Positions 1-5,649 of a stretch of DNA of 14,093 bases are shown here, piece by piece (the stretch's first letter is position 1; each line of letters starts with the position of its first letter). The position numbers and the translations under genes are program-made. Source of the DNA: Veillonella sp. (GTDB lineage: Bacteria > Bacillota > Negativicutes > Veillonellales > Veillonellaceae); contig NZ_SVCB01000038.1 of assembly GCF_015058545.1 (NCBI RefSeq), forward strand, positions 1 through 14,093, given 5' to 3'. The notes below the pieces were generated by a model. That model had not been told where the DNA came from, searched no databases, and saw only the letters and a program-made list of their open reading frames with translations.

Positions 1-111
1 CTTTGTACAGGTTGCAGCGGCGAATGACAAAGCTTCTGCAATCAAGCGCGACCGCCTCAATCACAGGCGGGCCATGAGTTTTTCATCTTCGGAGCAAAAA
101 CCTATTTCCAC
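1..111. other. Unassigned left-edge sequence
   Basis: I recognise no gene here. The stretch lies downstream of the minus-strand transporter fragment. It holds a short perfect inverted repeat, CCGCCT at 52-57 and AGGCGG at 65-70 with a 7-base loop. On the + strand a TTTTT run begins about 8 bases later, at 79; on the minus strand no T tract follows. It could be a weak terminator. A + strand frame is open from base 2 through to 532, but its first 90 or so codons look like the antisense of the transporter fragment rather than a real protein. Confidence 0.35.
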
Positions 112-279
112 TCACTCCCTGCGGGCAGAGAACACCTGCTTGACGACAATGCCTGCGAGCACGAGAGCGGCACCCAGCAGCGTGAGCAGCGAGGGCGCAT
201 CGCCGACGATTCCCCAAGCGGCGAAGATGCCAACGGGAAGCTCGCTGGATGCCAATACATCCGTTGCGTTGACGGCGGA
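112..279 (-). pseudogene. C-terminal fragment of an EamA/DMT-family transporter
   Basis: Read on the minus strand, this encodes the last 56 or so residues of a membrane protein, ending in a TGA (TCA on the + strand at 112-114). The translation includes ASSELPVGIFAAWGIVGD followed by a hydrophobic helix, LLGAALVLAGIVV, and a short basic tail. This matches the last two transmembrane segments of EamA-type drug/metabolite exporters, whose familiar layout is LLSxxEPV, a helix, a G-E/D turn, then a final LLGxxLILxGV helix. No start codon or N-terminal part is present: the match fades near 275-285, where + strand kinase coding begins. Local G+C of about 65% is well above the rest of the window. It is therefore either foreign sequence joined during assembly or a real gene remnant. 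The family call rests on pattern recognition alone. Confidence 0.5.
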
Positions 280-280
280 A

Positions 281-532
281 GCTAAAAAAGCGGCACCGGC
301 TGCTAATACGTCAAACAGTAATGTCACGAAAGGTACGGTAGATATTACGGTACCGTCCGGTAAAGCTAATCAGGCCGTTCGCATTGTGGTTAGTGATGAC
401 AGTGGTTCCCGTACCGTATTTGACGGCAATGCACAACCGGGTGAACGTATTGTTAAAGATGTATCCGGCACGGGTCACGTACAGATTCAAGTATATTTGA
501 ACGGTGCTTTAGTACAAGATCAAACATTATAG
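281..532 (+). CDS. pknB: C-terminal end of PknB-like PASTA Ser/Thr protein kinase (5' truncated)
   Basis: This is an open frame without its own start, ending in TAG at 530-532. The visible part is an Ala/Lys/Asn/Ser-rich linker followed by a beta-rich domain of about 65 residues, running from GTVDITVPSG through VRIVVSDDSG to VSGTGHVQIQVYLNG. Such a domain is, to my knowledge, found at the extracellular C-terminus of PASTA kinases from Negativicutes and Clostridia. These membrane kinases sense muropeptides or lipid II and control growth and wall synthesis. The strongest support is context: pknB-rsgA-rpe is a classic Firmicutes order, and the rsgA ribosome-binding site overlaps this stop codon. 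The kinase, transmembrane and upstream PASTA parts are missing, because the frame runs back into the unrelated G+C-rich segment. The 5' limit given is my estimate of the join. Confidence 0.6.
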   Translation, partial: AKKAAPAANTSNSNVTKGTVDITVPSGKANQAVRIVVSDDSGSRTVFDGNAQPGERIVKDVSGTGHVQIQVYLNGALVQDQTL

Positions 533-539
533 GAGGACT

Positions 540-1400
540 ATGAATACAGGCATTGTAATAAAAAATATGAATGGTTATTTTTACGTGCAAGATGAGCATG
601 GCGAGGTTCACGAGTGTAAAGTGCGCGGCCGTCTGAAACAGGGCCGCTACTCCCTCTTGGTAGGGGATCGTGTCAGTTTTGACCCGGCCGGTACGATTGA
701 AGGCATTGTACCGCGCCACAATCAACTGAAACGGCCTCATGTAGCCAATCTTGATCAGGTTATTTTGGTAGTAGCGGCTCATGAGCCGGATATTAACGAA
801 TTATTGCTTAATAAATTAATCATTATGATTGAACATGCCGATATTCCTTTAGTACTTTGTATTAATAAATATGACCTTCGTGATGAAAATACCTTAGCAC
901 TGGCCGATTTATATCGCCGCATTGGGTATACGGTGATTGAAACATCTACCCGAACCGGTGAAGGCCTTGATACTTTGCGAGAACAACTTCATCACAAAGT
1001 AAGTGCTTTTGCCGGACCATCCGGTGTAGGCAAAAGCAGTCTCTTAAATGCTATTGAACCGTCGTTTGCTTTTCAAACCGGTGAAGTAAGTGATAAAATA
1101 AAGAGAGGTCGTCATACAACTCGTCACGCATCGCTGTACAGTCTGGATGAAGATTCCTTTATTATGGATACACCGGGATTTAGTGCTATCGATTTCAGTG
1201 AGATTTCAGAGGAACGCTTGCCGTCACTCTATCCGGAATTTTTAGCTGCTGAATCAGGTTGTAAGTTCAGTCCCTGCTATCATGAGCATGAGCCTGTATG
1301 CGGCGTCAAAGACGCTGTTGCAGACGGTCGGATAGGGACGGGGCGTTATGAATCGTACTTAGTCATTCGCGATGAAATTCGCAGTCAAAGGAAATGGTGA
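540..1400 (+). CDS. rsgA: RsgA, small ribosomal subunit biogenesis GTPase
   Basis: RsgA is a circularly permuted GTPase that checks the decoding centre of maturing 30S subunits and helps release assembly factors. The 286-residue protein has the expected layout. An N-terminal OB-fold spans about 1-70 (KVRGRLK, LLVGDRVSF). The permuted GTPase follows with G4 NKYD at 109-112, G1 GPSGVGKSS at 159-167, a switch segment RGRHTT at 189-194 and G3 DTPG at 210-213. The C-terminal zinc module has Cys241, Cys246, His248 and Cys254 in the canonical CX4CXHX5C spacing. All key residues are present and the length is typical. The ATG at 540 lies just downstream of AGGAGG, which overlaps the kinase stop codon, so translation is probably coupled. 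The frame ends 4 bases before the rpe start. Confidence 0.96.
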   Translation: MNTGIVIKNMNGYFYVQDEHGEVHECKVRGRLKQGRYSLLVGDRVSFDPAGTIEGIVPRHNQLKRPHVANLDQVILVVAAHEPDINELLLNKLIIMIEHADIPLVLCINKYDLRDENTLALADLYRRIGYTVIETSTRTGEGLDTLREQLHHKVSAFAGPSGVGKSSLLNAIEPSFAFQTGEVSDKIKRGRHTTRHASLYSLDEDSFIMDTPGFSAIDFSEISEERLPSLYPEFLAAESGCKFSPCYHEHEPVCGVKDAVADGRIGTGRYESYLVIRDEIRSQRKW

Positions 1401-1404
1401 AATT

Positions 1405-2052
1405 ATGGTAAAGATTGCCCCTTCTATGTTATCCGCAGATTTTGCGCGTTTACAGGAAGAAATTAAAAGCGTTGAAACAAGTGGCGCTGATTTATTGCAT
1501 ATCGATATTATGGACGGTCATTTTGTGCCGAATCTTACCTTTGGTGCACCGGTAATTAAGGCATTGCGTGCACACACAAAGTTACCGTTCGATGTTCATT
1601 TGATGGTGACCAATCCGGCTGACTATGTGAAAACATTTGCCGATATCGGTACTGAGTATTTTACATTCCATGCGGAAGCGACACCGCACATGCATCGCTT
1701 AGTACAAGAAATTAAAGCTCATGGCATGAAAGCCGGCATTTCTTTGAATCCGTCGACACCGGTATCGATGCTCGAAGATATAGCGTCCGATTTGGACATG
1801 ATATTAATCATGAGCGTTAATCCGGGCTTTGGTGGGCAATCGTTTATTCCTCATGCGGTTCGTAAGATTCAGAAGGCAAAAAAATTGCTTGCTTATTATG
1901 AAAATACCAAAGCTGTTGTTGAAGTTGACGGCGGCGTTAATTTAGAAACGGCACCACTCGTGCGTGAAGCGGGCGCTGATATTTTAGTGGCCGGTTCAGC
2001 TGTATTCGGTGCAAAGGATCGTAGTGAAATGATTCGTTCTTTGCGAGGTTAA
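1405..2052 (+). CDS. rpe: Ribulose-phosphate 3-epimerase
   Basis: Rpe interconverts D-ribulose 5-phosphate and D-xylulose 5-phosphate in the non-oxidative pentose phosphate pathway, as a cytosolic metal-dependent TIM barrel. The start chosen is the ATG at 1405, giving 215 residues beginning MVKIAPSMLSADF, the normal family N-terminus. An in-frame ATG at 1372 would add 11 residues lying inside the rsgA end and is unlikely. Visible active-site elements are Ser7 in APSMLS, His32 and Asp34 in HIDIMDGHFVPN, His65 in VHLMV, the NPGFGGQ phosphate loop at about 139-145, and Asp175 in VDGG. The rsgA stop is 4 bases upstream, so the two genes are co-transcribed and probably coupled. The gene ends with TAA followed at once by TAG, then an intrinsic terminator. 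Confidence 0.96.
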   Translation: MVKIAPSMLSADFARLQEEIKSVETSGADLLHIDIMDGHFVPNLTFGAPVIKALRAHTKLPFDVHLMVTNPADYVKTFADIGTEYFTFHAEATPHMHRLVQEIKAHGMKAGISLNPSTPVSMLEDIASDLDMILIMSVNPGFGGQSFIPHAVRKIQKAKKLLAYYENTKAVVEVDGGVNLETAPLVREAGADILVAGSAVFGAKDRSEMIRSLRG

Positions 2053-2057
2053 TAGTG

Positions 2058-2083
2058 AAGCTCCTGCTTGTCAGGAGCTTTTT
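2058..2083 (+). terminator. Intrinsic terminator after rpe
   Basis: A 9-bp stem (AAGCTCCTG at 2058-2066 with CAGGAGCTT at 2072-2080) encloses a 5-base loop, and its 3' end runs into a TTTT tract (2080-2083, then CTTT). It begins 5 bases after the rpe stop codon and likely ends the pknB-rsgA-rpe transcript. Confidence 0.88.
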
Positions 2084-2127
2084 CTTTGAAGTTCTTGCTA
2101 AACATGTGTTACTAAGGTTGATAAAAT

Positions 2128-2490
2128 ATGAAACTAGGAACAGATATTATTGAAATCGCTCGCATCGAACGAGCCGTGGCTAAAGATTCTTTTGCCAAAA
2201 GAGTTTACACCGGTCATGAACTTGCCTATGCCAAAAGTCGCGGCAAGCAAAAAGTGGCTTCCTTAGCGGGTATGTATGCGGCTAAAGAAGCATTTGTAAA
2301 AGCTTTAGGAATTGGTCTCAGGCTGGGTACTTTTCAAGACATAGAGATTCGACGCGATGAATATGGTGCACCCTTTATACAGTTAAGCGGTGTTTTTAAA
2401 GATATATTCAATCAAAAAGGGTTTACGTCCCTGGAAGTATCTATCAGCCATTGCCGAGACTATGCAGTGGCCACGGTAGTTGCACTTTAA
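2128..2490 (+). CDS. acpS: Holo-[acyl-carrier-protein] synthase
   Basis: AcpS transfers the 4'-phosphopantetheine arm from coenzyme A to a serine of apo-acyl carrier protein, making it competent for fatty acid synthesis. It is a small cytosolic Mg2+-dependent trimer. The 120-residue product has the family length and its signatures: GTDIIEIARIERA at 4-16 with Asp6 as metal ligand, AAKEAFVKALG at about 51-61 with the catalytic-site Glu and Lys, and a C-terminal SISHCRDYAVATVVA. The ATG at 2128 has only a modest AAGG upstream. Because a terminator closes rpe just before, a new promoter is expected. TTGAAG at 2086-2091 and TTACTA at 2109-2114, 17 bases apart, are the best candidate, though this would leave a very short leader. 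acpS next to an NAD(P)HX repair gene is common in Firmicutes. Confidence 0.95.
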   Translation: MKLGTDIIEIARIERAVAKDSFAKRVYTGHELAYAKSRGKQKVASLAGMYAAKEAFVKALGIGLRLGTFQDIEIRRDEYGAPFIQLSGVFKDIFNQKGFTSLEVSISHCRDYAVATVVAL

Positions 2491-2549
2491 AAAGTCAGTA
2501 TCTTGGTATCTTGCAGTGTTAACCTGCTTATATAAAAGCGGTGTTATAG

Positions 2550-2600
2550 ATGTCATGACTTAGCAGTAAGACATAAAGTCAGTGACGACATTTTATTTTA
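2550..2600 (+). terminator. Bulged hairpin with T-rich tail between acpS and nnr
   Basis: ATGTC (2550-2554) pairs with GACAT (2587-2591), and TGACTT (2556-2561) with AAGTCA (2576-2581). This leaves a 5-base bulge on the 3' side and a 14-base loop. TTTTATTTT follows directly. It resembles an imperfect intrinsic terminator, but the nnr ribosome-binding site starts only about 5 bases after the tail. If it works, it would attenuate nnr rather than simply end acpS. Confidence 0.35.
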
Positions 2601-2617
2601 GGTAGAAAGGAGCTACT

Positions 2618-4168
2618 ATGCGTATCTTAGCGAAGGAAGAGGCTAAATTCATCGATCAATGGGCTGTTGAAAAAGGCGGACTGCCTTTAGCGGTATTAAT
2701 GGAAAATGCCGGCCGTGGTGTGGCGGAAGCCATTGTGGAAGCATTTGAAGAAATTGAATCACCCCTAGAGATTGTCATTGTTGCCGGTAAAGGTAATAAT
2801 GGAGCGGACGGTTTGGTGGCGGCTCGACAGTTGGAAGAGTGGGGCCATGAAGTTCGTATTGTCATCCCCAATGATGACAGTCATGCTTCAGAACTTTTTG
2901 ATCAACAAATGGCGGCTATTGATGCTTTGGAAATTCCGGTTTTAACAATTGAAGACGGCGATGTTTTTGAAGCGGCCGACGTGATTGTAGACGGTTTGGT
3001 AGGCACCGGTTTAACCGGCGAATTACGCGATTCGATTCAGGAAATCTTGGACCGCATAGAAGCTCATGTGGAAACCTATCCCGATACTTTGTTGGTAGCC
3101 ATTGACGTTCCGTCCGGCATGAACAGCAATACCGGGGCTGTTGCCAATGGTACGATGGCCATGGATATAACGGTTACTTTTGGGGCTCCGAAGATTGGTA
3201 TGTTACTGTATCCGGCTCGTTCCTATTGTGGCAATATTGCAGTTAAGGGCCTTGGTTTTTCTTGGGAAATGGCTTTATTGGATGATGATAACAAAAATTA
3301 CCCAACGGAATTGATTACACCGGATTTAGTGGCTGCCTTATTACCGGAACGGGAAGAAACCGCTCATAAGGGAACGAATGGTCATACCCTGATTATCGGC
3401 GGTTCTGACGGTATGATTGGGGCTCCGCTTTTGGCAGCGGAAGCAGCGGTACATGCTGGTGCCGGTAAAGTAACCGCTGTAGTGCCATCGGATTGCTTAA
3501 AAATGTTACAATCCAAAATCATGCCGGAAGTGTTAACCGGATCCTTTGGCAGTTTATTGCATTTACGCATGCATGCTTCTGAAAAAGAAGCGGTCGCTAT
3601 CGGACCGGGCTTTGGTCGCAGTGAAGAAAGTATGACGCTCGCTAAAACCTTTATTACAACTACGGAAGCGCCACTCGTTATCGATGCTGATGCACTTTGG
3701 GCAATCGGCAACATGGATACCATGGGTGACGAATTCAGTAAGCGCGATTTCCCGGCCATCTTAACACCGCATCCCGGTGAATTTGCTCGTTTAACCGGGC
3801 TTAGTGTGGAAGAAATTGAAGCAAATCGTGTAGAAACTGCTCGTCAATTTGCTTTAAAATATAAAGTCGTTTTGGTTCTTAAAGGGGCGCCGACGGTAGT
3901 TGCTTCACCGGAAGGCTTGGTAGCTGTAAACTACAGCGGCAATGAAGGTATGGGAACCGGTGGCATGGGCGATACCTTAACCGGTATTATTGCAGGGCTC
4001 TTAGGCCAGGGCCTCGAAGAATTGGAAGCGGCTATGGCTGGGGTATATCTCCATGGCGCGGCCGCGGATGCTCTTTACGAAGATAGAAACTTCGGCTACA
4101 CACCGTCTGAAGTAAGCCGTCAGTTGCCATATACTATAACTGAATTATTGGATTTTGATGTGGAATAA
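2618..4168 (+). CDS. nnr: Bifunctional NAD(P)HX epimerase / ADP-dependent NAD(P)HX dehydratase
   Basis: This fused enzyme repairs hydrated NADH and NADPH: the N-terminal half epimerises R- and S-NAD(P)HX, and the C-terminal half dehydrates the S form using ADP. The 516-residue length is typical. The YjeF_N epimerase domain (about 1-215) shows AGKGNNGADG at 56-65, VDGLVGTGLTG at 124-134 and IDVPSGMNSNTG at 162-173. The carbohydrate-kinase-like dehydratase domain (about 235-512) shows KGTNGHTLIIGGS at 251-263, IGPGFGRS at 328-335, the IDAD segment at 355-358, TPHPGEFARL at 383-392, and the nucleotide-site run GMGTGGMGDTLTG at 444-456 with its conserved Asp452. AAAGGAG ends about 6 bases before the ATG, a strong site. 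A 13-bp inverted repeat follows the stop codon. The symbol nnr is used for the fused form; older annotations use yjeF. Confidence 0.95.
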   Translation: MRILAKEEAKFIDQWAVEKGGLPLAVLMENAGRGVAEAIVEAFEEIESPLEIVIVAGKGNNGADGLVAARQLEEWGHEVRIVIPNDDSHASELFDQQMAAIDALEIPVLTIEDGDVFEAADVIVDGLVGTGLTGELRDSIQEILDRIEAHVETYPDTLLVAIDVPSGMNSNTGAVANGTMAMDITVTFGAPKIGMLLYPARSYCGNIAVKGLGFSWEMALLDDDNKNYPTELITPDLVAALLPEREETAHKGTNGHTLIIGGSDGMIGAPLLAAEAAVHAGAGKVTAVVPSDCLKMLQSKIMPEVLTGSFGSLLHLRMHASEKEAVAIGPGFGRSEESMTLAKTFITTTEAPLVIDADALWAIGNMDTMGDEFSKRDFPAILTPHPGEFARLTGLSVEEIEANRVETARQFALKYKVVLVLKGAPTVVASPEGLVAVNYSGNEGMGTGGMGDTLTGIIAGLLGQGLEELEAAMAGVYLHGAAADALYEDRNFGYTPSEVSRQLPYTITELLDFDVE

Positions 4169-4177
4169 TGAGAACCC

Positions 4178-4223
4178 CGTTATTTAGCGGTAGCTCATAG
4201 TAAATAGGTGCCGCTAAATAACG
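4178..4223. repeat. 13-bp perfect inverted repeat after nnr
   Basis: CGTTATTTAGCGG (4178-4190) and CCGCTAAATAACG (4211-4223) are perfect reverse complements separated by 20 bases, 9 bases after the nnr stop. The next bases, ATTGATTTATAACC, are not a U tract. It may be a terminator helped by other factors, an mRNA 3'-end stabiliser, or the edge of an inserted segment. A smaller 7-bp inverted repeat (ATAACCA 4232-4238, TGGTTAT 4257-4263) follows. Confidence 0.7.
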
Positions 4224-4305
4224 ATTGATTTATAACCACTGATCTTTAGCTACTCCTGGTTATGGTAGAATTGTTCTTTTTGTGTTTTAATTTGTTAGGT
4301 GAAGT

Positions 4306-5265
4306 ATGCAATTGAATAATAAATTTTGGGCAAAATATTTAGCCATAGTTTTTGCCTTTTTAGTAAGTTTCTTCGCTCTTACCGGATGTAGTGAAGTTTC
4401 AGGATCTACAATTGGTGATAATTTTAATAAGATTTATCAAGCAATTTTAGACATAGGTGGTAATGGTACTAATGATTCTGAAACATTAGATGTGTATACT
4501 TTAGATATTGGTCAAGGAGATGCTCATCTAATTCGTGTGGGTAATGAATTTTCGTTAATTGATACCGGTGATGTAGATCATCGTGATAATCTTGTTGCCC
4601 AATTAAAAAAATACAACGTGAAGTCATTAAAAAACGTAATAATTACGCATCCGCACTCAGATCATTTAGGTGGCTTTCATGCACTTATTGATGCAGGGAT
4701 TCCTATTGAACATGTGTATGATAATGGTATGAAATATAAAACTTCTGTGTATAATACATATGTAAAAGATACGGATAAGAAAAATTTAAAACGAATTGGT
4801 TTATATAAGGGAATGACAGTTGATTTAGGTAAAGATGCTCAGTTTGTTGTGTACGCGCCGGAAGAAGGTCAGTATATTATGGATAAAAAAGGCCAGCCGG
4901 ATCCTAATGATAATAGTATTGTAGGTAAGCTTGTATTTGGTAAATTTTCTATGTTATTTACCGGTGATGCATCAAGAGCTGAAGAAAATAAACTGATTAA
5001 GGAAGAAAATACTAAATTATCCAGTCGCATATTAAAAGTAGGTCATCATGGCAGTGCAAGTTCATCTCAAAAGGACTTTATACGCTCTGTTCGTCCCGAA
5101 AAGGCTGTTATTTCCGTAGGCTTACACAATGATTATGGTCATCCTACGAGGGAAGCGTTAAATCGTTTAGCGGCTGAAAACGTTATGGTTTATACAACGG
5201 CTCAACAAGGCACAATTCGTATTCACACGGATGGTAGTACTTGGCAGGTAACAGCGGAACGTTAA
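4306..5265 (+). CDS. Lipoprotein with ComEC-type metallo-beta-lactamase-fold hydrolase domain
   Basis: The 319-residue product begins with a basic tip, a hydrophobic stretch at about 11-26 and a lipobox ALTGC with Cys28, so it should be lipid-anchored outside the cytoplasmic membrane. After a linker comes a metallo-beta-lactamase domain (about 60-315). It opens with DIGQGDAHLIR at 67-77, then Asp86 in LIDTGD, the metal motif HPHSDH at 115-120, FTGDAS with Asp221, VGHHGS with His247 and His248, and a late His279 in GHP. This layout matches the C-terminal hydrolase domain of the competence protein ComEC, for which nuclease activity has been proposed, and free-standing secreted relatives. No ComEC membrane-channel part is present. 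Substrate and role are unknown: extracellular DNA processing or phosphoester hydrolysis is inference. The gene is A+T rich (about 33% G+C in a sampled 60 bases, against roughly 50% in nnr) and sits alone between two inverted repeats. AGGTGA precedes the ATG. Confidence 0.85.
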   Translation: MQLNNKFWAKYLAIVFAFLVSFFALTGCSEVSGSTIGDNFNKIYQAILDIGGNGTNDSETLDVYTLDIGQGDAHLIRVGNEFSLIDTGDVDHRDNLVAQLKKYNVKSLKNVIITHPHSDHLGGFHALIDAGIPIEHVYDNGMKYKTSVYNTYVKDTDKKNLKRIGLYKGMTVDLGKDAQFVVYAPEEGQYIMDKKGQPDPNDNSIVGKLVFGKFSMLFTGDASRAEENKLIKEENTKLSSRILKVGHHGSASSSQKDFIRSVRPEKAVISVGLHNDYGHPTREALNRLAAENVMVYTTAQQGTIRIHTDGSTWQVTAER

Positions 5266-5377
5266 TAGTATCTAAGGATACAAAAATCAAATTGCATGCG
5301 TTGTTATTGGTTTTTTAGCAATAAATTTTCCATATTAAGAAATCTTGTCAAGTAAAAATTTAAAATTTCATAATAAG

Positions 5378-5455
5378 AACATACGCTCCTCGTTACTCTT
5401 CGAAACCCTTCTATATAGGCTTTGAGAGTAGGGGGAGCGTATGTTTGTTTTGTGA
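5378..5455. terminator. Large hairpin, probable terminator after the MBL lipoprotein gene
   Basis: AACATACGCTCC (5378-5389) and GGAGCGTATGTT (5434-5445) form a perfect 12-bp outer stem. Inside, TACTCT (5394-5399) can pair with AGAGTA (5425-5430), separated from the outer stem by a small internal loop. The 3' arm runs into TTTGTTTTGTG, a plausible though interrupted U tract. It starts 112 bases after the stop codon, far for a simple terminator, so a small structured RNA cannot be excluded. Confidence 0.55.
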
Positions 5456-5501
5456 ATGATATGTGAAAATACAGCAAAATCAAGGGGTCTCTGAAATCCT
5501 G

Positions 5502-5510
5502 TGGTATAAT
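5502..5510 (+). promoter_or_regulatory. Extended -10 promoter for the amidase operon
   Basis: TGGTATAAT is a perfect -10 hexamer (5505-5510) with the extended TGn motif. No good -35 is found 16-18 bases upstream, where the sequence is AAGGGG. Predicted transcription start is near 5517, giving a leader of about 130 bases before the amidase start. Confidence 0.7.
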
Positions 5511-5533
5511 TAAGTGAACATGCCCAAGGCTTT

Positions 5534-5634
5534 AAGCCGATAGTTAGGCTTTTTGTACCGTTTATGGGTATATAAAAACGCACACAAAGATATTTAGAGA
5601 TAGTTTGACCGGCCATTGTAGTGTGTGGCCATTG
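5534..5634 (+). promoter_or_regulatory. Structured leader of the amidase gene
   Basis: AAGCC (5534-5538) can pair with GGCTT (5547-5551), followed by a short T run to 5554, as a minimal attenuator-like hairpin. The overlapping GGCTTTAAGCC (5528-5538) could compete for the same AAGCC. Near the ribosome-binding site, GGCCATTG occurs twice (5611-5618 and 5627-5634), and GGCCA (5611-5615) can pair with TGGCC (5626-5630). It matches no riboswitch class that I recognise. Any regulatory role is inference. Confidence 0.3.
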
Positions 5635-5649
5635 ATAGGAGTGAGATTG

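Larger units (their letters stand above)
5266..5649. other. 384-base intergenic region between MBL lipoprotein and amidase genes
   Basis: This A+T-rich gap contains no convincing gene. In order it holds a weak 6-bp hairpin (TTATTG 5304-5309, CAATAA 5319-5324), a large hairpin with a 12-bp outer stem (5378-5445), an extended -10 promoter (-10 at 5505-5510), and a leader of about 130 bases with two further small hairpins ahead of the amidase start. A short open frame on the minus strand here has no recognisable product and overlaps the hairpin, so I do not call it. Confidence 0.7.

Noticed and set aside
2..532. A + strand frame open through the whole left end, which could be read as one long protein
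   Set aside because: The first 90 or so codons look like antisense of the transporter fragment and lie in a different base-composition regime. Only the last 80 or so residues resemble a known domain.
3382..3759. Minus-strand frame of about 125 codons inside nnr
   Set aside because: It is the antisense of the conserved dehydratase domain; composition and lack of a recognisable product mark it as a shadow.
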